Of a DNA stretch of 64,000 bases, positions 43,001 through 54,700 are shown piece by piece. Source of the stretch: Ciona savignyi (Eukaryota; Chordata; Ascidiacea; Phlebobranchia; Cionidae); assembly GCA_000149265.1 (NCBI GenBank), contig CH001323.1, positions 224,622-288,621 of the forward strand, in the 5' to 3' direction. The stretch's first letter is position 1; each line of letters opens with the position of its first letter. A model generated the notes under the pieces. The model saw nothing but the letters and a program-made list of their open reading frames with translations. It searched no databases and was not told the origin of the DNA. The position numbers were made by a program, and so were the translations under genes.

Positions 43001-43924
43001 CTAGGTATCATCAGTAATGCAATTGTTTAGTCGCTTTTCATTTAATTTGGTGATAAAATTTTCAACCCGTTGTCTTCTTTTCCTTTGCACCTCGCTGGGA
43101 TCCAAGGAATCTTTTTCGCAAAGCGACTCTTCCTCCATCATTTCCTTTTCATTCAGCTCTCTCTCCTCTTTGATCACCTTGTACGATTGCTGATACAGGA
43201 GTATGGCACCATAGAAGTCCCATACCGTCAGTTCAGGCCACAGATGCTTTAAAAATGACAAATAAGACAACGAACTTTGCCAGAGAAGGAAGTCACTTAA
43301 TCTCACTTCTCCTGAAGTTCGTATTAACAAATCTACTTTGGGAATTTGCAACGTTCTATCCATGAGTCGCTCAGTAATATCATTTTCATATAGCAAGCCT
43401 TCTTCCACACCCCATTTAATGTCTTTTACGGCTTGTGTGATTTCCAAACGCGAGGTATAAGCAGCACAAACGTTTAACTTGCACCTGTAGTTGTTTTTCG
43501 TCGTCGTTATCAGCTGTTTGGCGAGGTTCTGCAGATCTTCAGGAAGCATACTGAGTTCTCCGATGATGCAGAGTCTTACTCCGAGCTCCTCCAGCTTCCC
43601 CTTCTCTTTGAGGATCCTCTCAAACTTGGATCTCGCAAGCTCCATTAAGCTATTAACCTCTTCCTTTGACCTCTTAAAATTTTCAGCACTAAAAGCGTAG
43701 ACGGTCACCTCTTTAACGCCAAGTTCTTGGCACCATTGTAGGACTTCTGCGAGTTTATCAAATCCTTGCGAATGGCCTTCTATTCTTTCAACATGCTTTT
43801 TCACAGCATACCTTCTGTTACCGTCCATAATAAACGCAACATGCTTTGGTATTGGTCCAGTTTTTAAAACTGAGGAGCAAAATTGGTGATACCAAGGTAA
43901 CTTTTCTTTGGGAACCAACGCCAT
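43001..43924 (-). CDS. DHDDS: DHDDS, dehydrodolichyl diphosphate synthase subunit
   Basis: A single exon of 307 residues (human 333). It is a cis-prenyltransferase: PKHVAFIMDGNRRYAVKK (region I with the catalytic Asp), EGHSQGFDKLAEVLQWC, VTVYAFSAENFKRSKEEV (region III), LNVCAAYTSRLEI, and IRTSGEVRLSDFLLWQSS (region V). The C-terminus is a charged helix. It lacks the C-terminal RxG motif, which in animals is supplied by the partner NUS1 (NgBR). The complex sits at the ER membrane and makes the long polyprenyl diphosphate that becomes dolichol for N-glycosylation. Upstream, an inverted-repeat element begins 94 bp before the ATG. FAM204A and WDR4 follow on the same strand. Confidence 0.97.
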   Translation of the reverse strand: MALVPKEKLPWYHQFCSSVLKTGPIPKHVAFIMDGNRRYAVKKHVERIEGHSQGFDKLAEVLQWCQELGVKEVTVYAFSAENFKRSKEEVNSLMELARSKFERILKEKGKLEELGVRLCIIGELSMLPEDLQNLAKQLITTTKNNYRCKLNVCAAYTSRLEITQAVKDIKWGVEEGLLYENDITERLMDRTLQIPKVDLLIRTSGEVRLSDFLLWQSSLSYLSFLKHLWPELTVWDFYGAILLYQQSYKVIKEERELNEKEMMEEESLCEKDSLDPSEVQRKRRQRVENFITKLNEKRLNNCITDDT

Positions 43925-44017
43925 CTTGCTAACCTAGCTTAGTACGAGGTTATTACCCCAGCTTACGTAGCTAATATCGTATATGTATACTTTACTGTTT
44001 ACGTTAATTTTGCACCG

Positions 44018-44902
44018 TGGACTCCTGGTAAGCACTTAATGTACATCAAACTGAGGCTACAGCTGATCGACATTTGTGACGTCATACAGTAGCTTATGGG
44101 AACTCCTGATGTATTATGGGTATTTTTTTTCCTAGGAGAGAGTTGTTCATGCGAAACGACAAGTAACTTGTGGAAACACATGGTGTATTGTGGATTATAT
44201 CTACCGGTATATATCTAGCGCGCTTCTGTATGAAGATTTTAAAACATTTCGAAATGTGATGGGTGCTAAACCAAATGCTGGGTATTCAGTGGTGTGCTTA
44301 GTCTATGCACTGCACACACTATTTATTCTATGAAACTGCACACACTATTTGCGTGAAAACTAACTCTAAGCCTGAACCCCAACCCTAACGCTAATCTCTA
44401 CCTGAACACCAATCCTAACCCAATCAGTCAACCATGGGGTTATTGTGCATTGGTATTGATATAATACCGGTATTAAATTTGCGGTAGCCTACCTCTAAAT
44501 ACTACAGGATCGCTTACTATACTTCGTAATTACAAAAGCTATAATATTAATGTTAGGTTGGGGTTAAAGTTAGTTCTGGGGTTGAGATTAGTGTTAGGGA
44601 CAGGGTGAGAATTACTTTCCATAGCAATCTAAGTGAATCAAGCGCTCCAAGCGATCCCGTAGTATTTAGAGGCACCCTTTAATTTGTGAATTTTCTGGAT
44701 ATTGATCAAGGAGATGCGGTTTTAAAATCATCGTTGCCGATATACAGTTTGAAAAGAAGAGAATCGGCCTAAAAAAAGAAAAAAAGATTAAAAAAAATTA
44801 CGCACAACACACCAGGAGTTCCGACAAGCGACTCAGTGACGTCACAAATATCGATCAGCTGTAGCCTCAGTTTGATGTACATTAAGTGCTTACCTGGACT
44901 CC
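44018..44902. mobile_element. Composite inverted-repeat element upstream of DHDDS
   Basis: The arms of about 150 bp share ggactcctggtaagcactta, catcaaactgaggctacagc, tgtgacgtca and ggaactcctg in mirror order at both ends (44018-44170 and 44755-44902). The aggagagag and gccgattctctt words are the same as in the element at 23498-24085. An intact MITE (44482-44677) sits inside. Confidence 0.8.
44482..44677 (-). mobile_element. MITE of the GGTGCCTCTAAATAC family, nested
   Basis: Minus-strand copy with the usual interior (ggggttgagattagtgttag). The flanks ttaaatttg (44473-44481) and tttaatttg (44678-44686) form a 9-bp duplication with one mismatch. The left end is slightly altered (cggtagcctacctct). 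Confidence 0.85.
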
Positions 44903-45249
44903 TCGTATACTATTTCTATAAACACCAGAGAGTTACTGATGGGGACTATATTTTTATATTTGCAGATTGCTATCAGCCATTATGCAGATTTACTTTAGAA
45001 GTGTTTTAAAATGACAATTATTTTATAATGTATCGCCCAAGGCTCAACTTTCGCACCCGAAAATGTTTTATTGTTCGAATAATCTGTTTGTTGATATTAA
45101 ACCAAAATCCTTATAGAGGATCGGGTTGTATAGTATGTCAATGTATTCAATTTTATCAAGGTGGACGGAAAATACAAATGAATTAACGCGAATGAAAAAA
45201 AACGGGATTAAACAAAAATCCTAACACACGATCGAAGTGTATGAAGAGT

Positions 45250-45446
45250 AAATGTATTATCCAGGTGAATGGGAAAATATTGGTTTACCAGAGCTACTAT
45301 GCTGTTTTGTACATCACTTAGAAGTTCTTTTAATTTTATTTTAACATTTCCCAGGATATAACCGATTAGCTGGCGACCAGTTCCGAAATTAAACCTTTCT
45401 GTTAAAATGCGATGACGAACAAACACACCAAGCTATTCGGTCGGAA
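45250..45446 (-). mobile_element. Degenerate SINE
   Basis: Scattered family words remain in antisense order: caggtgaatgggaaaa, accagagcta, cccaggatataaccgattag, ctggcgaccagttccga and accaagctattcggtcgg. It is heavily diverged, so it is an old copy. Confidence 0.6.
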
Positions 45447-45552
45447 AATATAAAACATTTCGTCTATTTATATGCACACAATGGTGTAAAATTGTCAAAG
45501 AGATATTCCTGTGCGCATAACATTGCAGCATTGTATGGTCGTGTGGCCGAAT

Positions 45553-45620
45553 GCTTAACACATATATATGCTAATTATACTTAACACATATATATGCTAA
45601 TTATACTTAACACATATATT
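45553..45620 (+). repeat. Three copies of a 25-bp tandem repeat
   Basis: cttaacacatatatatgcta followed by attata is repeated nearly perfectly, the third copy partial. A tRNA-Ser/Leu-like fragment (gtcgtgtggccgaatgctta) lies directly before it. Confidence 0.85.
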
Positions 45621-45680
45621 GAAATAGTGCTTTTACGACCAATAGAGGGACAACTGATAAAGACTCCCAACGTGCATTTA

Positions 45681-45993
45681 CGATAGGGATAGGATAGGAT
45701 ATTTATGTTTATCCCGTGAATGGGAAAACCAAGGGAGTTAACACAAGGGCGATCGTTAGATCACCTCGCGCCCACCGTCGGGTTACCGGAGCTATTGCAG
45801 TGTGTTGTGTATGATTTAGATATTTCTTTAATTTTGTAGAACCCATTAATGCGCTGGGTTTAGGCAATGTCCGTATAGTTCCTTGCCCACGAACACAACC
45901 ACCTAGCTAGCGACCAGTTTCGAATATGCACCCTTTCGGCTGAAAGGTGTCGCACTAAACCACCAGATCTAATCGGTCTGACTAAACGACATG
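45681..45993 (-). mobile_element. tRNA-derived SINE, full length
   Basis: Antisense copy with a long tail (gggataggataggatattta) and a complete body and head (ccagatctaatcggtctgac at the 5' end). Confidence 0.85.
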
Positions 45994-46257
45994 ATATGCC
46001 TGAAGCTCTAAAAAAGAATATATGTTTTAGATACAACATTTTTTTCACTTATGGGAGTAAACTCGGGTAAATTGGTGTATTACATCAGTGGGTGTAAGAT
46101 GTAAAGATTTCTCAATACAAAGTAACTCTTTGGGCCAACTGAAATAAACAACAATAAAAAAGATCAATTAAAAAAATATCAATATCAAACAATATCTAGT
46201 CATCTATTTCGAAGTCAATTTTCATTGTTAGCCTCTTATTTACTACTATTATTTGTG

Positions 46258-46372
46258 GGAATAGAAACATAATTGCATCTACAGCATTCGAAAACTCGTT
46301 TTCTATATGTTTACGTTTACGCAATCAAGGTTTTAGATGTAAAACACCTGAAATAAAATCTGCCATTCTAAT
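46258..46372 (+). repeat. Dispersed 110-bp repeat, copy 1 (upstream of the first lectin-like gene)
   Basis: About 110 bp starting gggaatagaaac recur at 48758-48862 in intron 2 of the same gene. They share ttcgaaaactcgttttctat, then ggttttagatgtaaaacacc, then aataaaatct, with roughly 85 percent identity by eye. Nature unknown. Confidence 0.75.
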
Positions 46373-46796
46373 GGCAAAACATCTCAAGCCCTTTTTATTT
46401 TTAAAGCCACGTTAATAATAACATATACACGTAGGCGATGGTTTTTATGTAGTATTACGATTGAAAGTCTAAACTCAGTGCAGTCAGCTCGTGTTAGTAT
46501 TTAGTTCTAAGTTTGAACATATACCGCCTATAAAAGCCAATGACAATTGTAATAGGATATAATCAGGGAAGAATACAGATTAAATAAAATATCGACAGAG
46601 TTAACCGAAACATTACACCATTATGTTCCATAAGTACGATCAGGCCGTTTCTTCTGTTTTTTGTTCAGACCAACATATTCGTACAGTGTGTGATTTGTCT
46701 AGAAAAAATGAATAACACCGGAAATAAGTTGTTCTCGTTTTAACTAGCTCGTATTTTGGCGACGTATTCTAAACGAAGGCTTTCAGGTTCAGCAAT

Positions 46797-49700
46797 ATGG
46801 GTAAATTGTTTGTATTAATAAGTTTGCTCGTAGTCGAAATCGCTCAAGCAACGTGGCTGTCTTTTGGAGAATACAACTATTCAATCGAGATGAATTACGT
46901 TATGGGCGTTGAAGCTGCCAACGCGAGCTGTCATTCTAAAAACTCCACTTTGGCAGTTATCAAAAATAACAGCACTCAGAAGTTTTTGGGCAACGCGATT
47001 CCACCGTCGAATAATGGTAAGCTATGTCTTAACACCCTCCATATTTGTTAGGATAGGATATTCATATTTTATCCCATTGATGGAAAAACACGGGAAATGA
47101 TTGAGATGTTATTTCAGTTTAGGTGCAACCCATTATTCTTCTTGGTTAAGGTCAGTGTTTGTTGACCAGTTTTTTCTTAAAAATGTGTGAAATATTTTTG
47201 TACCCCGTATTTAACAAAAAAATAAAACACAGTGCAGCATGTTATCGGTGTATATTTATTAATCTTTATATTGTTTACAACGAAAAACGAAATTACGCAT
47301 TGAAATAAGTATTGCTTCGAAATAATTATTACATCTCTTACCCTAGGCCTATGCTTTTGTGTACTTCCTACCTCCAAGGGGTACAGGTACTCCCGGTTAA
47401 GAACACCTGGTTTAGGAAATGTCCGTTAAATGCTTTGCTTAAGGACCCAACCGACTAACTTGCGATAAGTTTCGATTCAACAAGTTTTCGACAAAAAAGA
47501 TGACGCATTAACCCACCAAGCTATTTANNNNNNNNNNNNNNNNNNNNNNNNNNNNNNNNNNNNNNNNNNNNNNNNNNNNNNNNNNNNNNNNNNNNNNNNN
47601 NNNNNNNNNNNNNNNNNNNNNNNNNNNATTGTCCAGAAACTAAGCCGATTTCCCTGAACCCAGTAAAATAATGGGTTCTACCAAAATTGAATGAACGCCT
47701 AAATCTTACACGACACACTGAAATAGCTACGGTAACCCGAAGGTAAACGTGATCCGACGATTACCCTTGTAGTATAACGCCCATTATTGCTTTTCCATTC
47801 ACGAAGAACAACATTAATTTCTTACCCCATTCTATCCAACCCTTGGTCCGGTTATTGCCAGTCCTATTTTATTTAAGTTATTATTAAAGATTTCCCATCT
47901 TGGAAATTAATTTCTCGATTTCTGGTTATTCCGCCTACATACATACATCTGCCATACATAAATTTGCAAATTGTCGTAATTATTGCATAAAGGTGATAAT
48001 TGGTTATAACTTACGCACATATAACCTTTGTTATGTAGCGTGGGATAAGAAAGGATATAACGACGTAACCTTCTAATGAAAAACCGATGTTGTTGAAACA
48101 TTGTTATTCGTTAGAACACCACTTGCTTACAGGAGCTATTGTTGTAAGTGGTAGGTCTGGATAATAGAGACGCTGCTTCTGTTTTTGATTCACCCATCGA
48201 TCTGGTCATTAGTCATATAATGGCAAACATCAAAAATGTCTTGAGAACATATAGGCAACCAGTACTAAACAGATTTGGACCATTTCGACCGAACGTCCGG
48301 CGCGTTACTTCTCTATTCCTCCCTGCCATTATATGTGCTTGTTCTAGTCGATGTAGTTCTACTTATTTTTATGTTTTATACCAATAAAAGATTTCCCCTT
48401 TTTGCAGTGCCGAAAAACAGCTATATCATACCAACCTAAACATTAACTCTTTAGGTGCCCTGTTTTACTTCATTGGTCTGAAAAGAACGGGTAATGGATC
48501 AAACGCATTTACCTGGGTGGACGGAAGTCCTATCTCGAGCGGACCGACTTTTTGGAGACCTGGGGAGCCGACTGGTATTGTTGGAAGCCAGGATTGTGTA
48601 ATGATGTATTCCGACGGGCCCGCCATGCACTTTCCTTGGATTAATGTCCCATGTTCGTACAGGGCCCGCTATATCTGTCAAAGACAAAGAGGTAAATGGT
48701 GTTTGCATAAATCTATGCGTGGGGGGTTTTACTATTGTCCAAACTTCTGTAAAATGTGGGAATAGAAACTTATTTGCATCCACAATATTCGAAAACTCGT
48801 TTTCTATGTTTAGGTTTACGCAATAAAGGTTTTAGAGGTAAAACACCTGTAATAAAATCTATCGAAGCCTGCTACAAGACTAAGCGATTCTGTATTTTTG
48901 CGCAGTTCCGTTATCGCCGACAACCTCTACAGTATCAAGCACGACAGCAGCTACTACTAACCAGTCTTCGAAGCCGCCCACAATCCCAAGCGGTGGTCAG
49001 ATATATATTTTTTTCCTAATGTGTGGGGTGAATTGTCTGCATATGGTATTTTAAATCTCTGAGCTATAATTTGACTAAATTATATCGCGTAAAAAGTCAA
49101 CAAAGTGGTTATGTGTTCGAAATATTTTCTTTCGAATGTCATAGCTAGTCGGTGATGTCCTTGGGCAAAGCACTTAACGGATATTGCCTGAACCCAGCAG
49201 ATTAATAGGTTATACCAAATTGAAGGAACGTGTCTATCATGAAATAGCTCCGGTAACCCTACGATGGGCGCGTGGTGATCTGACGATTGCCGTATGTTAA
49301 CCCCCTTCGTTTTACCAATCATAAAGATAAGCATAAATATCCTATCCGATCCAATGCTAGGATTTTAATTGACAACATTTTCATTGTATTAGGTGGAGAT
49401 GCATTTAGAATATTTGCTCCGGCGGCAGTTGCACTTGGAGTGGTTGTATTGATCGTTGGGTTTGGTTTTGTGATCTACCAATACTTTAATGTTATCTCAG
49501 CCAGGTATAGCAACATGCATTTCGAAACTACTCAACTGTTTGGCTGCAATAAAGTTATGTAAAATGGCAATTATTATGTTTCAGAAAAAACAGACAGCAC
49601 CGGCCAAACACTGTCGAAGCAATTACGAGGAGGAATAACCTTGGCAATTCCCAAATTATTTACAGAGTCAGTACCGCAGGTAAGTCCTTTCCTAAAAAAT

Positions 49701-50804
49701 CACGTATCCCCGGCGTATGTCCCATAGATGCCCTTTTATTGTTGTAATACATGTGAATCGTAGGCGCCTATCACTGGGCTAGATACACATGCACAAAAAG
49801 TAACTTAGCTCCAAGTTGGGCCAAAAAACATCAAATTTTGGGCGAGTAAGAATTCACTCACAAGCTCACGCGAATAACGTGAGAAAATCTTCACGCGAGT
49901 AACGTGGGAGCAATTTTAGAATCTGTTCGAACGTGCCATGTTTTTAATAAAAATGGTTGCAATGGTTTTTTATTCCCCTACGTCAGTTAAATAGAAAATG
50001 GTAAAACTATACGTTAACTAGTTTGTTATTTGCAAGAGAAAATTCGTACTCGCACGGCGTGCGTCACGTGAGTATCCACGCGATTGTTACTTGCGCGGAT
50101 TTTTGGCCTTCAAACCAACAAACTCCTTTATGGTATAATATATTTCTATACGGCCACAGGGTTGTTATTACTCACACGATTATTATCGGATAGTTTCTTA
50201 CAGCGCTAAGTTTTGTAATGTGCTTGTCACTAAGACCGTTTTCTATTGAATTCTGCATTTGAACAGACATATGTTTTCATTATACGACTGTGCGCCAGCC
50301 TACATGAACACAATGTAAGCCCCGGCCCAAGAATGACTGGCCACCGGCACACAAGCGTGTGTGGGTTCGGCCTCAGAAAGGCTGAAATGGTATCGAATCA
50401 GTCGACATGCATAAACGGACTTCACGAAAAAGTTAACGAAAACAAAACAGCATGCTTTTATCCAGCTTGTTTTTGTGTATAATTGCCAACAACGCTATAT
50501 TGTAGCGCTTACGTACAAGTTTACTCGATCTTTTTTAGCTCTATTTCACCAATTTCACGATTTAGATGCAACCGGCGGCGAACCGTCGTATCAAGACATA
50601 GAGGTCCGTGTCTCCATATGCTCTGTACCGAACAGCGAAGTGTCTCCTTCCCGATCGGGGTCGAAATCTGGAAAAGAAAGTGAGAAAAGCGAAAAGAAGT
50701 TTCCAGAAATTTCTGATGATCTTGCGATTGTGCCCACACTCGACATTACTGCAGTCGAGCACAAATCTGATGACGTGTACACCCAAGTAAAAAAGAGAAA
50801 GTGA
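46797..50804 (+). CDS. Transmembrane C-type-lectin-like receptor 1
   Basis: Six exons chain in phase: 46797-47016, 48455-48691, 48906-48992, 49393-49504, 49585-49679 and 50539-50804, giving 338 residues. Order: signal peptide (1-18); C-type lectin-like domain (about 19-152) with four cysteines (ASCHSK, QDCVMM, VPCSYR, YICQRQ); Ser/Thr-rich stalk (SPTTSTVSSTTAATTNQSS); one membrane helix (about 188-208); basic then acidic tail of about 128 residues ending VYTQVKKRK. The calcium-site motifs are altered (EPT in place of EPN/QPD, WIN in place of WND), so canonical sugar binding is doubtful. Tail tyrosines YQDI (268) and YTQV (331) fit YxxPhi signalling or sorting signals. Ligand unknown; an immune or allorecognition role is inference. 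Polyadenylation signal at about 50833. A 100-N gap and SINE remnants lie in intron 1. Confidence 0.85.
47047..47530 (-). mobile_element. SINE remnants in intron 1 of receptor 1
   Basis: The tail part is at 47047-47110 (taggataggatattcatatt) and the head part at 47400-47530 (acctggtttaggaaatgtcc, aaggacccaaccgactaact, cccaccaagc). They are separated by about 290 bp of unrelated AT-rich DNA, so this is one split old copy or two fragments. Confidence 0.6.
47528..47627. other. Assembly gap (100 N)
   Basis: 100 Ns in intron 1 of the first lectin-like receptor, between SINE-derived sequences. Repeats probably caused the assembly break. Confidence 0.99.
47628..47850 (+). mobile_element. Diverged SINE, 5' part lost in gap
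   Basis: The family body reads through cctgaacccagtaaaataat, gggttctacc, gctacggtaacccgaaggta and a cccattctatcc tail. Whatever lay 5' of it is hidden by the gap. Confidence 0.7.
48758..48862 (+). repeat. Dispersed 110-bp repeat, copy 2 (intron 2 of receptor 1)
   Basis: Partner of 46258-46372. It starts immediately after a gtgggaatagaaac word and ends at aataaaatct, 43 bp before the stalk exon. Confidence 0.75.
49145..49353 (+). mobile_element. 5'-truncated SINE in intron 3 of receptor 1
   Basis: It begins in the family body (agtcggtgatgtccttgggc) and ends in aatatcctatccgatcc, 40 bp before the membrane exon. Confidence 0.8.
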
Positions 50805-50834
50805 TTCTAAAAATCAAAAATGCGTTTCCAAATA

Positions 50835-51751
50835 AAACAATCTGCTAAATGCATTTGTTTATGTCCAAAACATTTGGCCTATTTGTGTAAAAATAAACAA
50901 GTCAGTGTACATATTGTTTGACTGGAATTTTTGTTTAAGTGTGTTATCAGTTTCAAAGCACTTACATATATATATATCTCGTATACGTATAAATGCTAGT
51001 TCCGACGTACGTAAATCCCATTCTTATATCGAATAAGGTTGGTTATTTACCTGCTTATAACTAAAGGTTTGTGATTTTAAGGTTTGCGGAGGCATTAAAT
51101 GCATTGTTTTCCACACTGATTTGATAAACCCGACTGTGTGCTCTGTTACACACAAAACACATGGAAAAATTGTGTTGGGTGTGAGCCGAGGCTCTAATCT
51201 CTATGTACATGCAGCTTGTTCATGGTTTATACCAGAGGAAAATGTGGTAAGGAGATTAATATAAAACGACTACGGATATTTTTTTAATATGTTTTTAAAA
51301 CCATGGCAATAATTGATACAACTATTAAAAAATCCGCATTTCAGTGTAAAGTGCAATGAAGTTGGTGATATTAAATAAACGCAGAATTTTCGAAACAGTT
51401 ATAACCAAATAACAATAACATTGTGCTATACGAAATATTTATATATCTTATTGTGGCCTAAAAAACTACCCGCGGAAGAACGTGGCCTACAAAGTTTGTT
51501 TAACTTTAACAGGAAGCTCTCGGTTTAAAATCAAGCTCGACGTACGGTATACGAAAAGTTAGTGTATGAGAAATAGAGAATAACATACTATTTAATATAG
51601 TCCCAACCATTTTAGTGTTTATAGGCACTTAAAATTATTTACTAGATCAAACAACAGTAAACTGTACTTGATAATTTGCCTGTCTATGTTAACTAATTAT
51701 TAGCTAGTTATGTAAAACTACACCATACCTTAGAAGTTGACTGTCAAGAAG
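50835..51751. other. Spacer between the two receptor genes
   Basis: About 0.9 kb of AT-rich DNA with a (ta)n run near 50966. It presumably holds the promoter of receptor 2. No SINE or open frame I can support. Confidence 0.5.
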
Positions 51752-54700
51752 ATGCTTAAAGTTTGTATTCACCTGCTAGCTGCTGTTGGTCTGGCTTGTT
51801 TTCCTCTTGCCGGTGCGCAAGTTCGAAGCTGGCACAGCTTGCGCGGTACAGATTACTTGATAGAGCGAACTTACGTTGAAAGCTACAAGGAGGCGAAGCA
51901 AGAATGCACCTTGAATGGGGCGATTCCGGCGGTAGTGAACAGCAGCTCCGTCCACCGGTTTATTTTAAGCAACATCGGATCCTTGCCAGGTATGTTTCTG
52001 ATGAATACGAGACTAAAATTAGATACTCATTTTTACCTCTTAGGTACAAAAACACGGTTTCTGTTGTGCATGCAATTGTCAAGAACTTACAGTCGTAGTT
52101 ATTACAGTTCGTTATAAAGACCATTTACCAACTCATTAAGATACAACGACATATACACACATTACAAGGTAAAGCAGTACGGGCAAGTGTGTCACAAACT
52201 TGATTGGTGTTAATTTTTGCTATGTACATTTTTGTATTGCGCAACCTGACCTACTTTCTAATGTTGTTTTCGACTTACCGGAGTAGCTATATGCCGTAAC
52301 AATGCACGAGTATAATTATTTTCCAGTTTATTATGGGGCATTCATTGTATTTTGAGCAGTATATAGAAGAAGCCGGTCAGTAAAATCTGGTTACATATAC
52401 GGAGTTGTAATCTTTTCTGATTGCGCCTAAGACCACAAACTGCAAACATTTAGACAATCGACAATAACCGCGTCTTTGGATTAAAACCTGAAACGCGACA
52501 AAGTTGATGTTTTCAATCTGGCGATTACTCTTACGGCTTTCGACCTTTAAAACATTACGCTGTGGTTATTGGGCTTGGCCCACACACGCTTGCGAGCCAT
52601 CGCACCCTTGGTTCGTTCATCTGTTTGTTCATGTACGCTGGCCCGAGATCGTAAGTCCACTACTAAAGAAACAAACATGTGTGCTGTCTCGCGAGCGTTT
52701 TTCTGCATGTCGTACCTTCAAGGGTCGTTAAGATTTATATTGGGGTAATTGGAAAATTTCTTTCAATTTGTGTGTGTGTGTGTATATGCCATGGTAAATA
52801 ACGGGGAAAATCTAGTCGTAAATATATAGTTACACACGCCTATAGAGGCGTTTAACTAATTACTCTCCCCATCTCTCCAATGCAAACTGACCTCATAAAA
52901 ACAGCTGTCACACAAAATCCTGACATAGAAAGTCTTAAATTTCACAGCTTGAATCTGCAACCCAAACTCAAACCCTCCAAAATTTTACTTAAAATTGTTA
53001 AGCCCATATACTAAAGTTGGATTGTACGATTTACAGGTTTGCCGTTTGCGTTTTACATCGGGCTCAAACGGGCGGGAGTAAACGACTCGTTTATATGGGA
53101 AGACGGAATGGAGGTTTCGGTGGGGTCCACACACTGGTCTATTGGGGAGCCAAGTGCCGTGCAAGGACACAACTGTGTTATTATGGGGACGGAATTCAGA
53201 TATGACGCATCGTACTCTTGGCGTGCTGTGCCGTGCGAGAATACATTCGCTCGCATACTTTGTGAAAGACCATCGGGTTTGTATATTCTTGTGGGTCAAA
53301 TATTCAGGTTTATCCCCATAAATGGGAAAATGCAAGGGCGTTATTACACAGACAATCGTCAAATTACATCGCGGGGCGTTCTGACACGGGTAAACTTCAA
53401 ATCACCTCGCGCACACCGCTGGGTTACCATAAAGGTATTGCAGTGTGTTGTGTGTGGTTGAGGCGTTGCTTCAATTTAAGCCTTATCCAAGGTGACAGCA
53501 GACTCGCTAAAGACCAGTTCAAACGCTTTGAACAAAAGTCAAAAAAACTATTTTTTTTCTACAAGGTTTGTATATATATTTATTCCTTACAAAATCCAAA
53601 TGTTTTCATTGGTAGTATACAACAGAACATGTTGCCAAATCTCTAAAATTTAAAAAAAATCTGTGCATCTATTGACACATGAAATACATCTATAGAAGAA
53701 ATCTTACCATTTGAATGTAAAAAAATAGCTGCAGAAGAAGTTCTATGCTGACGTTCTTTAACACTCTCATAAACAAACTTTTGTTTTTCAGCAATCCCGA
53801 AGGAGAACCCAGAACCGCGCGTTGTTCTTTACACAGCTACCACTACTGCTGTGTTCGTTGTCATTGTGCAAGTCATCATACGGCTTTTCCTCAAGATTTT
53901 TGTAAAAAGGTCATATTTTATCTCCTACTGTCATTTTCGAGGTAGTTGTGTGCATATGCTAATTTGAATCGTACACCGGCCGCATAGCTGAGTTGATAGG
54001 AGGGGCAACTTTGCTCAAGGGAAGTTGGCTAAAAACCAGCGCTATAATTTGATTACGTCGTTATTGCGCGAGAAAATACGTCTATTTTTTTGGTGCGGAA
54101 AATAAACAATAATTGATTTCTTGAGTGATAAAACTTGAATATCCTATCTACTGGACCTACTTAACATAACCTCAAATCTAAAGAACTTTGGTTTCAGAGC
54201 TACCGATGTCGTAAAACAGCAGGTTGGCTTGGTCGGTGCAGGTAAAGCCCAATGTTTAATGGCTGATTTGATATGACAATCTACACTGTTTGCTAGATAT
54301 TGAAAACTTGCGATCGTTACTCTTGAACCCGACAATTGCTCTTCAAACAAAGAAAGAAAAAGGTGAAAACAAAGGCACCGTTACACCAAGGCCGTCAGAA
54401 AAAGCAGAAAATAACAACAATACGCTTCCTAAGACTGAGGTAAACTAAATGTTGTGCATTTTATATGAGCGACACTAAAAGGAAGAAAAGAGCGAAGGAC
54501 GGAAACTGCTCACTAAAATTACGGAAACTAATATAAACCCTGCCCTGAACACTAATTTTGATCCCAGAACTAACCCTAACTCCAACCCCATGTTTAAAAC
54601 TAACCCTAACTCGTTTAAAACTATCTTCCCGCTTTTTCTCCTTTTAGTTTTCCCCATTTTATACTGTCGATACAAGCAAAACCTACATTGGAATATTAAG

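Noticed and set aside
45535-45560. Possible tRNA-Ser/Leu gene start (gtcgtgtggccgaatgctta)
   Set aside because: No matching B box or acceptor-stem partner follows; tandem repeats interrupt it.
52504-52731. 75-residue frame in intron 1 of receptor 2
   Set aside because: No domain; composition and position suit intron sequence, and the flanking exons join in phase without it.
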